From CALCKU01 sp964534845 (GTDB lineage Bacteria; Pseudomonadota; Alphaproteobacteria; Caulobacterales; Maricaulaceae), in assembly GCA_964534845.1 (NCBI GenBank), contig CAZHPV010000036.1, forward strand, positions 1 through 24,253: a DNA stretch of 24,253 nucleotides, in the 5' to 3' direction. The notes under the pieces are model-generated. The model saw nothing but the letters and a program-made list of their open reading frames with translations. It searched no databases and had not been told where the DNA came from. Below are positions 14,582-22,970 of the stretch, piece after piece (within the stretch, counting starts at the first letter, position 1; each line of letters begins with the position of its first letter). A program made the position numbers and the translations under genes.

Positions 14582-16339
14582 TTAGTCCTTGGCGCCGCGT
14601 ATAATATCCAGAACGTCACGCAGATTTTTAGGCACAGAATTTCCGCGCCATGCGACATGCTGATCCGGCCTTATCAGAATGAGGTCACAGCCATATAACG
14701 CTCGAACGCGCCCGGTTTTATCTTTGGGGACACACAAGCTTAAGGGCAGACCGATTTTTTTGGCCTGCTTGACAAAAGAGCTGACATCCTGATTGCCCAG
14801 ACAGAGTAGGGTAAAGGCTTTCGGGTCGAAAAGATCAAAAAGGGCGGTTTCCTTGTCCAGCCATAATGAGGGCGGACGCCCGCCGGGTCGGCTGGAAGCT
14901 TGGTAATGCGCCCAGTCCTTATGAGGCGGTTCTGCAAAAGGCTGGGTAAGAGGCTGGGCAGGAGAGACAGTATCAGGACAAATAAGCGGCGAGTTTTGAT
15001 AAATATACCCATATTCAATACCCCATGCCTCGTTTTCAAGATTGCCGATTTGGGTGATTTTTTCGCTTATCTGTTTGCGCGCTGCCATGCCCTTCGGTGT
15101 TCCGCGATAAATATCTATTGTTTCGGCTTGAAGAATCTTTATGCGCTGACTGGCATGATGTTTTGAGGCCTCCAAATTTCTAACGCTTACTTGACGGCGC
15201 TCAATATCGTAAGCGGTAAGGAGGTTTTCCCCGCCCCACCCCTGTAAGAGGGCTGCCAGTTTCCAGCCTAATCCTGCCGCATCCGCAATGCCCGTATTCA
15301 TGCCGTAACCGCCTGTGGGTATAAATTGATGGGCGCTATCACCCGCCAGCCACACGCGTCCTTGTCCGAAATTTTGGGCGAGCCCTAATTGCGGCTGCCA
15401 GGCATTTGCTAATTGAATTTCGGCGTCAATCTCGCGCCCCAGCGCTTCAAACAGAAATTGATAGGGATCAATTTTGTCAGGGTCTTGGCCTATTTGAATA
15501 GGTATGTGAATCGTCCAGATATCTTTGTCATTTTGACTAATGAGTGTAAATTTTGACGGGCTTTGTAAGTGCCAAACCTGACCAAATTTGTCCCGAAGGC
15601 TTTTATCCTCAGACTTAAAATGGATGATATATAATAGGCCGCCGGGAGGTGGTTTTTTCCGACCTAGCATTTTCGTGGCATAGACAATATTACTAAATAC
15701 GCCCGCGCTATCATAAACAAGTTCAGGGGCCGAAATTTCGTCCATTTCAATACCAAGACCTCGTCTGACGCGGCTATTAGCGCCGTCACATCCGATAAGA
15801 TATCGGCTATAGACAGTTTTTCTCTCGCGGGTTTTGTAATGACATAGGGTCGAGCTTACGCCTGTTTCGTCTTGTTCAAAGGATTCCAACGCCCAACCGA
15901 ACTTCAGATCAATTTCATCTGCTTCTTCTTCGAGCAATTTTTTTAAAATCGGTTCCATAAGAACTTGGCTAATACGCAAATAAGGTTCAGCTGTGAGTGT
16001 TCCGCTACGGTCCGCTTTAATCTTGTCCCACATGTCTTTAACGGTGGGGTATTGGAAACGCGCTAATTCCCAACCTGTTAGATCTGTCGCCCAAACGACG
16101 TTAAAAGCATGGTCTTGCGCGATGGCTTTAGCGCGAACAATTTTTGAAATACCCAGACGTCTAAATAGCTCCATCGTGCGGCCATTGGTTATATCCATCT
16201 TAGGGTGGCGGGTGGTTTCAGGATGTTTCTCACACAATAGCGCTTTAATGCCGTGCAGGTTTAGTTCTAGGGCCAGACTGAGTCCGACTGGCCCACCGCC
16301 AGCAATTAAAACCTGTGTGTCATAGTCATGTTTTGACAT
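14582..16339 (-). CDS. FAD-dependent aromatic monooxygenase (PheA/TfdB family)
   Basis: A 585-residue group A flavoprotein hydroxylase. The FAD-binding Rossmann loop AGGGPVG is at 13-19, the DG motif LIGCDGANSRVRRGLG at 181-196, and the GD motif RVWLAGDSAHQFIPTGGYGMNTG at 328-350. After about residue 480 comes a thioredoxin-like C-terminal domain of the phenol-hydroxylase type. Such enzymes use NAD(P)H and O2 to hydroxylate phenolic or related rings in degradation or secondary metabolism. The substrate is not evident, and no ring-cleavage dioxygenase lies nearby. It is divergent from hyuA, with a 165-base gap to the chosen hyuA start, and ends 35 bases from moaA, which converges on it. Confidence 0.85.
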   Translation of the reverse strand: MSKHDYDTQVLIAGGGPVGLSLALELNLHGIKALLCEKHPETTRHPKMDITNGRTMELFRRLGISKIVRAKAIAQDHAFNVVWATDLTGWELARFQYPTVKDMWDKIKADRSGTLTAEPYLRISQVLMEPILKKLLEEEADEIDLKFGWALESFEQDETGVSSTLCHYKTRERKTVYSRYLIGCDGANSRVRRGLGIEMDEISAPELVYDSAGVFSNIVYATKMLGRKKPPPGGLLYIIHFKSEDKSLRDKFGQVWHLQSPSKFTLISQNDKDIWTIHIPIQIGQDPDKIDPYQFLFEALGREIDAEIQLANAWQPQLGLAQNFGQGRVWLAGDSAHQFIPTGGYGMNTGIADAAGLGWKLAALLQGWGGENLLTAYDIERRQVSVRNLEASKHHASQRIKILQAETIDIYRGTPKGMAARKQISEKITQIGNLENEAWGIEYGYIYQNSPLICPDTVSPAQPLTQPFAEPPHKDWAHYQASSRPGGRPPSLWLDKETALFDLFDPKAFTLLCLGNQDVSSFVKQAKKIGLPLSLCVPKDKTGRVRALYGCDLILIRPDQHVAWRGNSVPKNLRDVLDIIRGAKD

Positions 16340-16504
16340 GGTGCTAGTTCAGTCCCCTTAAAGCTTTTGTCAAGATAGCAGTGCTTTATTTAACTGCGCC
16401 TTAAAAGCTATTGACCTGCTTATTTATTGAGTTACATGTCGAACCTGCCTTACATTGGATGCGTCAGTCTAACATTAGGCGAAAAGATTTTGAGCGGAAA
16501 ATAT

Positions 16505-18586
16505 ATGTCTAATTCTATTCGCATAGGGGCTGATATTGGTGGGACCTTCACCGATATAGTTCTTGAGAAAAATCAGGCGCTGTTTTCCACTAAAGTGCTT
16601 ACGACACACAAGGCGCCTGAAATAGCCTTTATCAAGGGTGTTTTGAAAGTCTGCGAGATTGCGGGTGTGGAGCCGGGCGACATTTCCCAGATCATACATG
16701 GCACGACCTTGGCAACTAATGCCTTAATAGAACGGCGCGGGGCCAAGACGGCGTTCATTACCACAAAAGGGTTTCGCGATGTTATTGAAATGCGTACGGA
16801 AAGCCGGTTCGAGCAATATGATTTGAACCTGACGCTTCCCCCGCCTCTTATACCCAGACAAAGACGCTATGTGCTCCCAGAAAGAATGAGTGCCAAAGGC
16901 GATGTCCTTATAGCGTTGGAGCGCGATGAAATAGACACATTGATTGGAGAGCTAAAACAGGCTGGCTATGAGAGTATCGCGGTGGGGTTTTTACACGCTT
17001 ATGCCAATGACAGCCATGAAAAGATGGTGCGAGATGCGATAGCCGAGCACATGCCGGATGCCATGATTTCTCTGTCCAGTGAGGTTTCTGCTCAAATTCG
17101 CGAATATGAGCGGTTTAATACAACGGTTGCGAATGCCTATATTAAACCCTTGATGAAAAGCTATTTAAGCCGTCTGGAGGGTGAGTTAGCGAATGCGGGC
17201 ATACGGTGTAACGTTTTTCTTATGCATTCAGGCGGCGGGATTATGTCCCTTACAGACGCGGCTGAGTTTCCTGTTCGTCTTGTAGAATCGGGACCTGCAG
17301 GCGGGGCGGTTTTCGCCGCCCATATAGCGGCGAAATACAAACAGGATAAAGTTCTATCATTTGATATGGGCGGTACAACAGCCAAGATATGTTTGATTAA
17401 AGACCAAAGTCCGAAGACAAGTCGGGTCTTCGAGGTTGCCCGTAGCTATCGGTTCAAAAAAGGGTCCGGCATGCCGATCTCTATACCTGTCATTGATATG
17501 GTCGAGATTGGCGCGGGCGGCGGGTCTTTGGCGCGCGTGGATGGTTTAAATCAAATTCGGGTCGGACCTGAATCTGCGGGATCAGAACCGGGACCGGCCT
17601 GTTACGGGCGCGGCGGGGAAAAGCCTTCGGTGACCGATGCGGATTTGATGTTAGGTAAGCTTGACCCGGCCAATTTTGCTGGCGGGTCCATCACCCTTGA
17701 TATGCATGCGGCCCGGCAAGCTCTAACGCAGGAGATTGGCTCGACGCTGGGTATGGACGCGCTAACGTCAGCGTACGGGATAGCGGAAGTCGTGGACGAG
17801 AATATGGCCAATGCAGCCCGTGTTCATGCGGTTGAAAACGGCGAAGACCTATCAGGCTATACCATGATTGCTTTTGGCGGGGCCGCGCCTTTGCATGCCG
17901 TTCGGTTATGCGAAAAGCTTGGCATTAAGCGTTTACTTGTGCCGCGGGGTGCTGGCGTTGGGTCTGCGATTGGCTTTTTGCGAGCGCCTTTTAGTTTTGA
18001 GGCCAACCGCAGTGTTTTCATGCGTTTGTCTGATCTGAACTCCTCGCGGGTCAAGACACTCATCGAGTCTCTGGAGAGTGAGGCCGTCTCATTTGTACGG
18101 TCTTGCGACGGCGATGCGGAGATTGAGACAGATTATAAAGTCTATATGCGCTATAGCGGACAAGGATGGGAAATTCCGGTTACCTTGACGCGCAAAGCCT
18201 TATTGGCATGTAACCCCGATATATATTCCGATCAGTTTAAAGAGCTTTATGCCACTCTGTTTGGCCGGGCTGTTGCGGGTCTGGACGTAGAAATTACCGT
18301 CTGGTCGGTCAAAGCGTCCACACGTCTTAAACCTGTGAAGCCGTCCAAACTAACGCGGACCACGCAGACTGTGGATGTGACAGAAAAGCGGGCTTTATTT
18401 GATCCAACGCATAGCCGTCTTGTCCAAGCCGCGCAGATAAACCGGCAGACTTTAAAGCGGGGTGATACGCTTTCAGGCCCAGCGATTATAACGGAAGATG
18501 AGACAACGGCTATACTCTCCGAGGCCTTTAACGTCGTCATCCAATCAGACGGATGCTTAGATATACGCAAAAAGGGGCAAGCCTAA
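16505..18586 (+). CDS. hyuA: Hydantoinase/oxoprolinase family protein, HyuA-like subunit
   Basis: The A subunit of an ATP-dependent amidohydrolase of the N-methylhydantoinase / 5-oxoprolinase / acetone carboxylase superfamily; 693 residues from the chosen start. The N-terminal phosphate-binding loop is RIGADIGGTFTDIVL (6-20), followed by IIHGTTLATNALIERRGAKTA. The central actin-like part shows HSGGGIMSL, ESGPAGGAVFAA, FDMGGTTAKICLI, and the glycine-rich EIGAGGGS and VGPESAGSEPGPACYGRGG. The C-terminal domain ends with DTLSGPAIITEDETTA. Longer in-frame starts exist (TTG 16427, ATG 16436), but ATG 16505 gives the family's standard N-terminus. The stop overlaps the hyuB start by one base (TAATG). 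The actual substrate ring is unknown. Confidence 0.88.
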   Translation: MSNSIRIGADIGGTFTDIVLEKNQALFSTKVLTTHKAPEIAFIKGVLKVCEIAGVEPGDISQIIHGTTLATNALIERRGAKTAFITTKGFRDVIEMRTESRFEQYDLNLTLPPPLIPRQRRYVLPERMSAKGDVLIALERDEIDTLIGELKQAGYESIAVGFLHAYANDSHEKMVRDAIAEHMPDAMISLSSEVSAQIREYERFNTTVANAYIKPLMKSYLSRLEGELANAGIRCNVFLMHSGGGIMSLTDAAEFPVRLVESGPAGGAVFAAHIAAKYKQDKVLSFDMGGTTAKICLIKDQSPKTSRVFEVARSYRFKKGSGMPISIPVIDMVEIGAGGGSLARVDGLNQIRVGPESAGSEPGPACYGRGGEKPSVTDADLMLGKLDPANFAGGSITLDMHAARQALTQEIGSTLGMDALTSAYGIAEVVDENMANAARVHAVENGEDLSGYTMIAFGGAAPLHAVRLCEKLGIKRLLVPRGAGVGSAIGFLRAPFSFEANRSVFMRLSDLNSSRVKTLIESLESEAVSFVRSCDGDAEIETDYKVYMRYSGQGWEIPVTLTRKALLACNPDIYSDQFKELYATLFGRAVAGLDVEITVWSVKASTRLKPVKPSKLTRTTQTVDVTEKRALFDPTHSRLVQAAQINRQTLKRGDTLSGPAIITEDETTAILSEAFNVVIQSDGCLDIRKKGQA

Positions 18587-20325
18587 TGGTAGAAAAAAAC
18601 TCAATTTCGACTGCCTCTGTTACGCATCAGGTGATGTGGAACCGTCTTATTTCCATTGTCGAGGAACAAGCCCAAGCGCTTATACGAACAGCCTTTTCTA
18701 CCTCTGTGCGCGAAGCCGGTGATTTGTCAGCTGGCGTTTATGACGTAGGAGGGCAGATGTTGGCCCAAGCTGTGACGGGCACGCCGGGTCATGTGAACTC
18801 AATGGCGGCAGCAGTCGGGCATTTTATTACGGATATCGGAGCCGAGAATATGTATGAAGGCGACGTTCTGATTACGAATGATCCGTGGAAGGGAACGGGG
18901 CATTTGCATGATATAACCGTTGTTACACCTGCTTTTTATAAAAACCAGTTGATCGGATTTTTGGCCTGCACATGTCATGTGGTGGATATTGGAGGCATCG
19001 GGTTTACGGCGGATGCGAACTCGGTCTTTGAAGAAGGTCTTTATATCCCTTTGATGAAGTTTGCAGATAAGGGTCAGATCAATGAGGTCTTCCTCAATAT
19101 TGTACGGGCGAATGTCAGAGAACCCGATCAGGTGGTTGGCGATATTTTCGCGCTTATGAACTGTAACGCGGTAGGGCATAAACGCCTGACCGAGATGATG
19201 GATGAGTTTAAGCTTTCAGATATAACGGCTCTGGCAGATTTTATTCTAGAAAACTCGCGCCGCGCAACGCTTGAGAAAATCAAAGCCTTGCCGCGTGGTC
19301 AAGCTCAGGCGTCAATGACAATTGACGGTTATCATGACCCTATTAAGTTGCAAATGGCTATCGAGATTAAACAGGATGTTATTATATGCGATTTTGAGGG
19401 GACAGACGGGATTGACCGTAAGGGGATAAATGTTCCTTTGGTCTATACGCAAGCCTATGCCTGTTACGCTTTAAAATGCGCGCTTGCGCCAGAGATACCC
19501 AATAATGCGGCTTCGCTGGCACCCTTTGTTATTACGGCACCGGAAAATTCGATTGTAAATGCCTTGCCACCAGCCCCCGTTGCACTGCGTCATATCATCG
19601 GACATTTTATTCCTGATATCGTCTATAATGCCTTGGACAAGGTGGTGCCGGGCATCGTCCCCACAGAAGGGGCGGGGGCTTTGTGTAACTTCCACCTCTC
19701 GGTCCGACCCAGCCAAGATGAAGCTGAACTGAAAAATGCCGATATATCGTCTTTGCGGCGGGCGGAGGTGTTGACGTTTAACTCTGGCGGTACGGGCGCG
19801 CGACCACATTTGGACGGACTTAGCACAACGGCTTTTCCGTCAGGGGTTATGACAATGCCTGTCGAGTCCACTGAAAATGCTGGCCCGGTCGTCATATGGC
19901 GTAAAGAGCTGGCGCAAGACAGCGGGGGTGACGGGGAGTTCCGCGGTGGTCTGGGGCAACATATGGAAGTCGGTGTTTTAGCTGGACATGAATATGATTT
20001 CTCAGCCATGTTAGACCGGGTTAATCATCCGGCACGCGGACGCCAAGGGGGCGGGGCGGGTAAACCAACCTATATCGCTCTTGATGACGGCACACGCCTA
20101 AAAGGCAAGGGTAAACAGACCGTGCCGCTAGGACGAAAAGTTATATTAGAATTCCCGGGCGGGGGCGGTTATGGATTGGCCCGAAAGCGCGACCCCGAGA
20201 AAGTCAAAGGTGATCTCGCTAAGGGTTATATTTCTAGAGAACGCGCAGGCGAGGTTTACGGATTATCCGAACGGAAAATATCGGATATTTTGGATAAAGT
20301 TGAACGCGGTGATTATGATGACTGA
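18586..20325 (+). CDS. hyuB: Hydantoinase B/oxoprolinase family protein, HyuB-like subunit
   Basis: The B subunit partnering the upstream HyuA-like protein; 579 residues, normal for the family. Conserved blocks include SVREAGDLSAGVYD near residue 40, GTPGHVNSMAAAV near 66, the metal-site motifs NDPWKGTGHLHDITVV (98-113) and CHVVDIGG, GTDGIDRKGINVP, and at the C-terminus RVNHPARGRQGGGAG, TVPLGRKVILEFPGGGGYG and the short linker-like end. The ATG at 18586 shares a base with the hyuA stop and follows AAAGGGG (18570-18576), so it is co-translated. A longer in-frame start (18553) would lie inside hyuA and is not preferred. No hydantoin racemase, carbamoylase, gamma subunit or transporter is next to the pair. 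Confidence 0.88.
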   Translation: MVEKNSISTASVTHQVMWNRLISIVEEQAQALIRTAFSTSVREAGDLSAGVYDVGGQMLAQAVTGTPGHVNSMAAAVGHFITDIGAENMYEGDVLITNDPWKGTGHLHDITVVTPAFYKNQLIGFLACTCHVVDIGGIGFTADANSVFEEGLYIPLMKFADKGQINEVFLNIVRANVREPDQVVGDIFALMNCNAVGHKRLTEMMDEFKLSDITALADFILENSRRATLEKIKALPRGQAQASMTIDGYHDPIKLQMAIEIKQDVIICDFEGTDGIDRKGINVPLVYTQAYACYALKCALAPEIPNNAASLAPFVITAPENSIVNALPPAPVALRHIIGHFIPDIVYNALDKVVPGIVPTEGAGALCNFHLSVRPSQDEAELKNADISSLRRAEVLTFNSGGTGARPHLDGLSTTAFPSGVMTMPVESTENAGPVVIWRKELAQDSGGDGEFRGGLGQHMEVGVLAGHEYDFSAMLDRVNHPARGRQGGGAGKPTYIALDDGTRLKGKGKQTVPLGRKVILEFPGGGGYGLARKRDPEKVKGDLAKGYISRERAGEVYGLSERKISDILDKVERGDYDD

Positions 20326-20333
20326 TTTTAGAG

Positions 20334-20348
20334 GGACCCTATGGGTCC
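20334..20348. terminator. Hairpin between convergent hyuB and aminotransferase genes
   Basis: GGACCC (20334-20339), a 3-base TAT loop and GGGTCC (20343-20348) form a perfect 6-bp GC-rich stem, nine bases after the hyuB stop and just past the end of the convergent aminotransferase gene. No T run follows in either direction, so a terminator role is plausible from position only. Confidence 0.4.
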
Positions 20349-20351
20349 GCC

Positions 20352-21470
20352 TTATCCCGCGTGGTACAAGAGGCGACTAATAATATGGTCTTGATCTTTC
20401 GGTGCAAGATAGGGGTGCATGGGCAGGCTAAGCACGCGTTTCTTTAAAGCTTCTGTATGGGGTAGTTTATCCGGGCTGCAAGGATAGGCCTTATAGGCTT
20501 CTAGTAAATGAATCGGCACCGGATAATAACGCGCCGTTGGGATGCCGTCTTCTCCTAGTTTTTGAGCAATCTCTTCGGGGGTTTCTACCTGAAGGGTGAA
20601 TTGCGCCCAGGTTGAGACAATATCGTCTCTAATGAAAGGCGGCCGACATGCCGTACCCTTTAATGCGTTAATATAGGTTTTTGCAATTTTGTTGCGGGCT
20701 TTGATCTCGTCTTCAAATATTTCAAGCTTTGCCAGTAATATGGCGGCTTGTAGGCTATCGAGGCGCGAATTTTTTCCTATACGGATGTTTTCATTTTTAC
20801 GTTTTCCTTTTCCGTGAAAGCGCAGCGAACGCACAACGTCAAAATCCGTATCATTCTGAGTGAAAATTGCGCCGCCATCACCGTAACATCCCAAAGGTTT
20901 TGCGGGAAAGAAACTTGTCGTCATGGCATCTGCCCAATAGATTGGGTGATGATTTTTAAGGGTTGTTCCAAAACTCTGCGCCGAGTCAGCTATTAGTCGT
21001 AATGCGTGTTTTTTGGCAATTGACGATAAGGCCGGATAATCGGCGGATTGGCCAAAAATATCAACCGCGATTATGGCTTTAGCTTGAAGGTCAGGGTGAT
21101 GGTCCATGTTCGAAATAGCCGCTTCCAAACTTTTAGCGCACATATTGTAAGTGTCTTCGCGAATATCGACAAAGACGGGGGTTGCGCCCAAAAGCGCAAT
21201 CGCTTCGGCTGTCGCGCAATAGGTAAAAGAGGGACAAAAAACAGCATCACCCGGGCCAATACCCCAAGCCATCAGGACGAGTGAGAGGGCATCAGTGCCA
21301 TTTGCACAGCTAATCCCGTATTTAGCCCCTGCAAATTTTGCCAGACGGTTTTCGAGGTGTTCGACTTCCGGCCCAAGTATATATTGACCATGGGATAATA
21401 CGGCCTGAATTTTGGCGTTTATCTCATCGGAAATGCGAGCTTGTTGCGCTTTCAGATCAATAAAATGCAT
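20352..21470 (-). CDS. DegT/DnrJ/EryC1/StrS sugar aminotransferase, WbpE-like
   Basis: PLP-dependent nucleotide-sugar aminotransferase of 372 residues. It closely resembles P. aeruginosa WbpE, which aminates C3 of the UDP-2-acetamido-3-keto-glucuronate intermediate. Shared stretches include FIDLKAQQARI at the start, HGQYILGPEVEHLE near 28, CANGTDAL near 55, ADSAQSFGTT near 161 and TSFFPAKPLGCYGDGGAIFT, where Lys191 should bind PLP. SRLDSLQAAILLAKLEIFEDEI and LSLPMHPYL near the C-terminus are also typical. It lies downstream of the TviB-like dehydrogenase on the same strand with a 96-base gap, so the two probably serve the same surface-polysaccharide sugar. A 3-dehydrogenase (WbpB) and acetyltransferase (WbpD) are not in the window, so the exact product is unsettled. 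Confidence 0.88.
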   Translation of the reverse strand: MHFIDLKAQQARISDEINAKIQAVLSHGQYILGPEVEHLENRLAKFAGAKYGISCANGTDALSLVLMAWGIGPGDAVFCPSFTYCATAEAIALLGATPVFVDIREDTYNMCAKSLEAAISNMDHHPDLQAKAIIAVDIFGQSADYPALSSIAKKHALRLIADSAQSFGTTLKNHHPIYWADAMTTSFFPAKPLGCYGDGGAIFTQNDTDFDVVRSLRFHGKGKRKNENIRIGKNSRLDSLQAAILLAKLEIFEDEIKARNKIAKTYINALKGTACRPPFIRDDIVSTWAQFTLQVETPEEIAQKLGEDGIPTARYYPVPIHLLEAYKAYPCSPDKLPHTEALKKRVLSLPMHPYLAPKDQDHIISRLLYHAG

Positions 21471-21497
21471 GGCTTTCAGCGTCCTTAAGCGTCGAGG

Positions 21498-21518
21498 TGA
21501 TGAGATGCGCTCTCATTA
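21498..21518. repeat. Short inverted repeat between tviB and the aminotransferase
   Basis: TGATGAGA (21498-21505) and TCTCATTA (21511-21518) pair over eight positions with one G-T wobble around a TGCGC loop. It lies in the 96-base gap between two same-strand genes, 28 bases before the aminotransferase start. It lacks a T run on either side. It might be an RNA hairpin that tunes expression of the second gene or a protein site; no function is shown. Confidence 0.3.
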
Positions 21519-21566
21519 ACAAAATCTAGTCAGCCTCGGTTCGTAACGCAAACCTTTTATCCTGTT

Positions 21567-22835
21567 CTATAAGCGGCCATCGCTTTCAGAAATATCAAAT
21601 TTGGATTGCAAATCATAAAGTATGGCGCCGGGCGTGCCCATTTTCCGGATAGTCTTCGCGCCCATTTCAACGAAATTATTGTGACCAACGGCCATAATAA
21701 TAGCGTTATATTTATGCGCGGCGCCGTCAATGTTTTGAAGCTCTATATCAAAGACCTTTTTGGCCTCGTCAGGGTCGACCCAAGGATCGTGGACATCGAC
21801 ATGGGCATGATAGCTTTTAAGCTGGTTTATCAAGTCTATAACTTTGGAATTGCGGATATCCGGACAATTTTCTTTGAAGGTTAATCCCATGACGAGGATT
21901 TTACTGTCAACTACAGGGATTTTTTTGGCCAGCATAAGTTTGACGACATTGTCTGCGACGTGGCCTGCCATAGAGTCGTTAATGCGGCGGCCCGCCAAAA
22001 TGACTTCAGGGTGGTAGCCGACTTCTTTTGCGCGGTGCGTTAGATAATAGGGGTCGACACCAATACAATGGCCACCCACAAGACCCGGTCTAAAGGCAAG
22101 GAAATTCCATTTCGTACCCGCCGCATCCAAGACATCTTTAGTATCAATATCAAGCCTTTCAAAAATCAGGGCTAGCTCATTCATCAATGCTATATTAACG
22201 TCGCGTTGTGTGTTCTCGATGACTTTTGCAGCCTCAGCCACTTCTACCGAGGCTGCCTTGAAAGTGCCAGCTGTAATAATGGCACCGTATAATTCATCAA
22301 TACGCGTGGCGATTTCAGGCGTGGACCCGCTGGTTACTTTTGTAATGGTCGTTAAGCGATGTTTCTTATCGCCCGGATTAATGCGTTCGGGGCTATAGCC
22401 TGTAAAGAAATCCTTATTGTGTTTTAGCCCAGAGACTGTTTCCAAAATCGGCACACAAAAATTGGTGGTACAGCCGGGAAACACGGTCGATTCGTAAATA
22501 ACGATATCACCTTTGGATATTAACGGGGCTAACATTTCGCTGGCTTTGCGTATGGGAGTCAAATCGGGCGTTTTATATTTATCGACCGGCGTAGGAACGG
22601 TAACGATATAGATATTACTCCCGCGAATATCGTCGGAACGGGTTGTGAACTTTAACTTTTTAGCCGTGCGGATTTCCGCTTCTGTTGTTTCCAGTGTTCG
22701 GTCGATATTTCGCTCAAGTTCTTCAATGCGGGATTGGTTGATATCAAACCCGATTGTCTCGAAAGTTTTCCCAAACTCAACGGCCAAAGGTAAGCCGACA
22801 TAGCCTAAGCCTATAATTGCAATTTTGTCACCCAC
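21567..22835 (-). CDS. tviB: UDP-N-acetylhexosamine 6-dehydrogenase, TviB/WbpO-like
   Basis: Member of the UDP-glucose/GDP-mannose dehydrogenase family; 422 residues. It oxidises C6 of UDP-GlcNAc (or GalNAc) in two NAD+-dependent steps to the uronic acid. Identity to Salmonella TviB is visible along the whole chain: KIAIIGLGYVGLPLAVEFGK at the Rossmann start, YESTVFPGCT near 114, GYSPERINPGDKKHRLT near 146, VAEAAKVIENTQRD near 199, the catalytic Cys257 in GLVGGHCIGVDPYYL, TFKENCPDIRNSKVID, and an SDGRL end. The start is GTG 22835, six bases after GGAG; no ATG lies before the nucleotide-binding loop. It is followed by the WbpE-like gene. Confidence 0.92.
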   Translation of the reverse strand: MGDKIAIIGLGYVGLPLAVEFGKTFETIGFDINQSRIEELERNIDRTLETTEAEIRTAKKLKFTTRSDDIRGSNIYIVTVPTPVDKYKTPDLTPIRKASEMLAPLISKGDIVIYESTVFPGCTTNFCVPILETVSGLKHNKDFFTGYSPERINPGDKKHRLTTITKVTSGSTPEIATRIDELYGAIITAGTFKAASVEVAEAAKVIENTQRDVNIALMNELALIFERLDIDTKDVLDAAGTKWNFLAFRPGLVGGHCIGVDPYYLTHRAKEVGYHPEVILAGRRINDSMAGHVADNVVKLMLAKKIPVVDSKILVMGLTFKENCPDIRNSKVIDLINQLKSYHAHVDVHDPWVDPDEAKKVFDIELQNIDGAAHKYNAIIMAVGHNNFVEMGAKTIRKMGTPGAILYDLQSKFDISESDGRL

Positions 22836-22869
22836 AAATATCTCCGCTTAAACCTGAGGCATACATACT

Positions 22870-22902
22870 GAATTTTTATTCAAAATAAAGATAAAAATTC
22901 AC
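22870..22902. repeat. Perfect 11-bp inverted repeat upstream of tviB
   Basis: TGAATTTTTAT (22870-22880) and ATAAAAATTCA (22892-22902) are exact reverse complements, 11 bases apart. The repeat sits between the end of the LLM oxidoreductase gene and the tviB start. It is almost purely AT, unlike a GC-stem terminator. It could be an operator or part of the tviB promoter region, or a weak terminator for the upstream gene. Confidence 0.5.
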
Positions 22903-22970
22903 GCAGACGCTTACGGTGCCGGTTTGCCAAGCCAGCCAAATTTAGTCTATTTGTTTGGAGAAAGGCTGCG

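Noticed and set aside
16427..16504. N-terminal extension of HyuA from TTG 16427 or ATG 16436
   Set aside because: The extra residues have no counterpart in the family, whose members begin just before the GGTFTD loop, matching ATG 16505.
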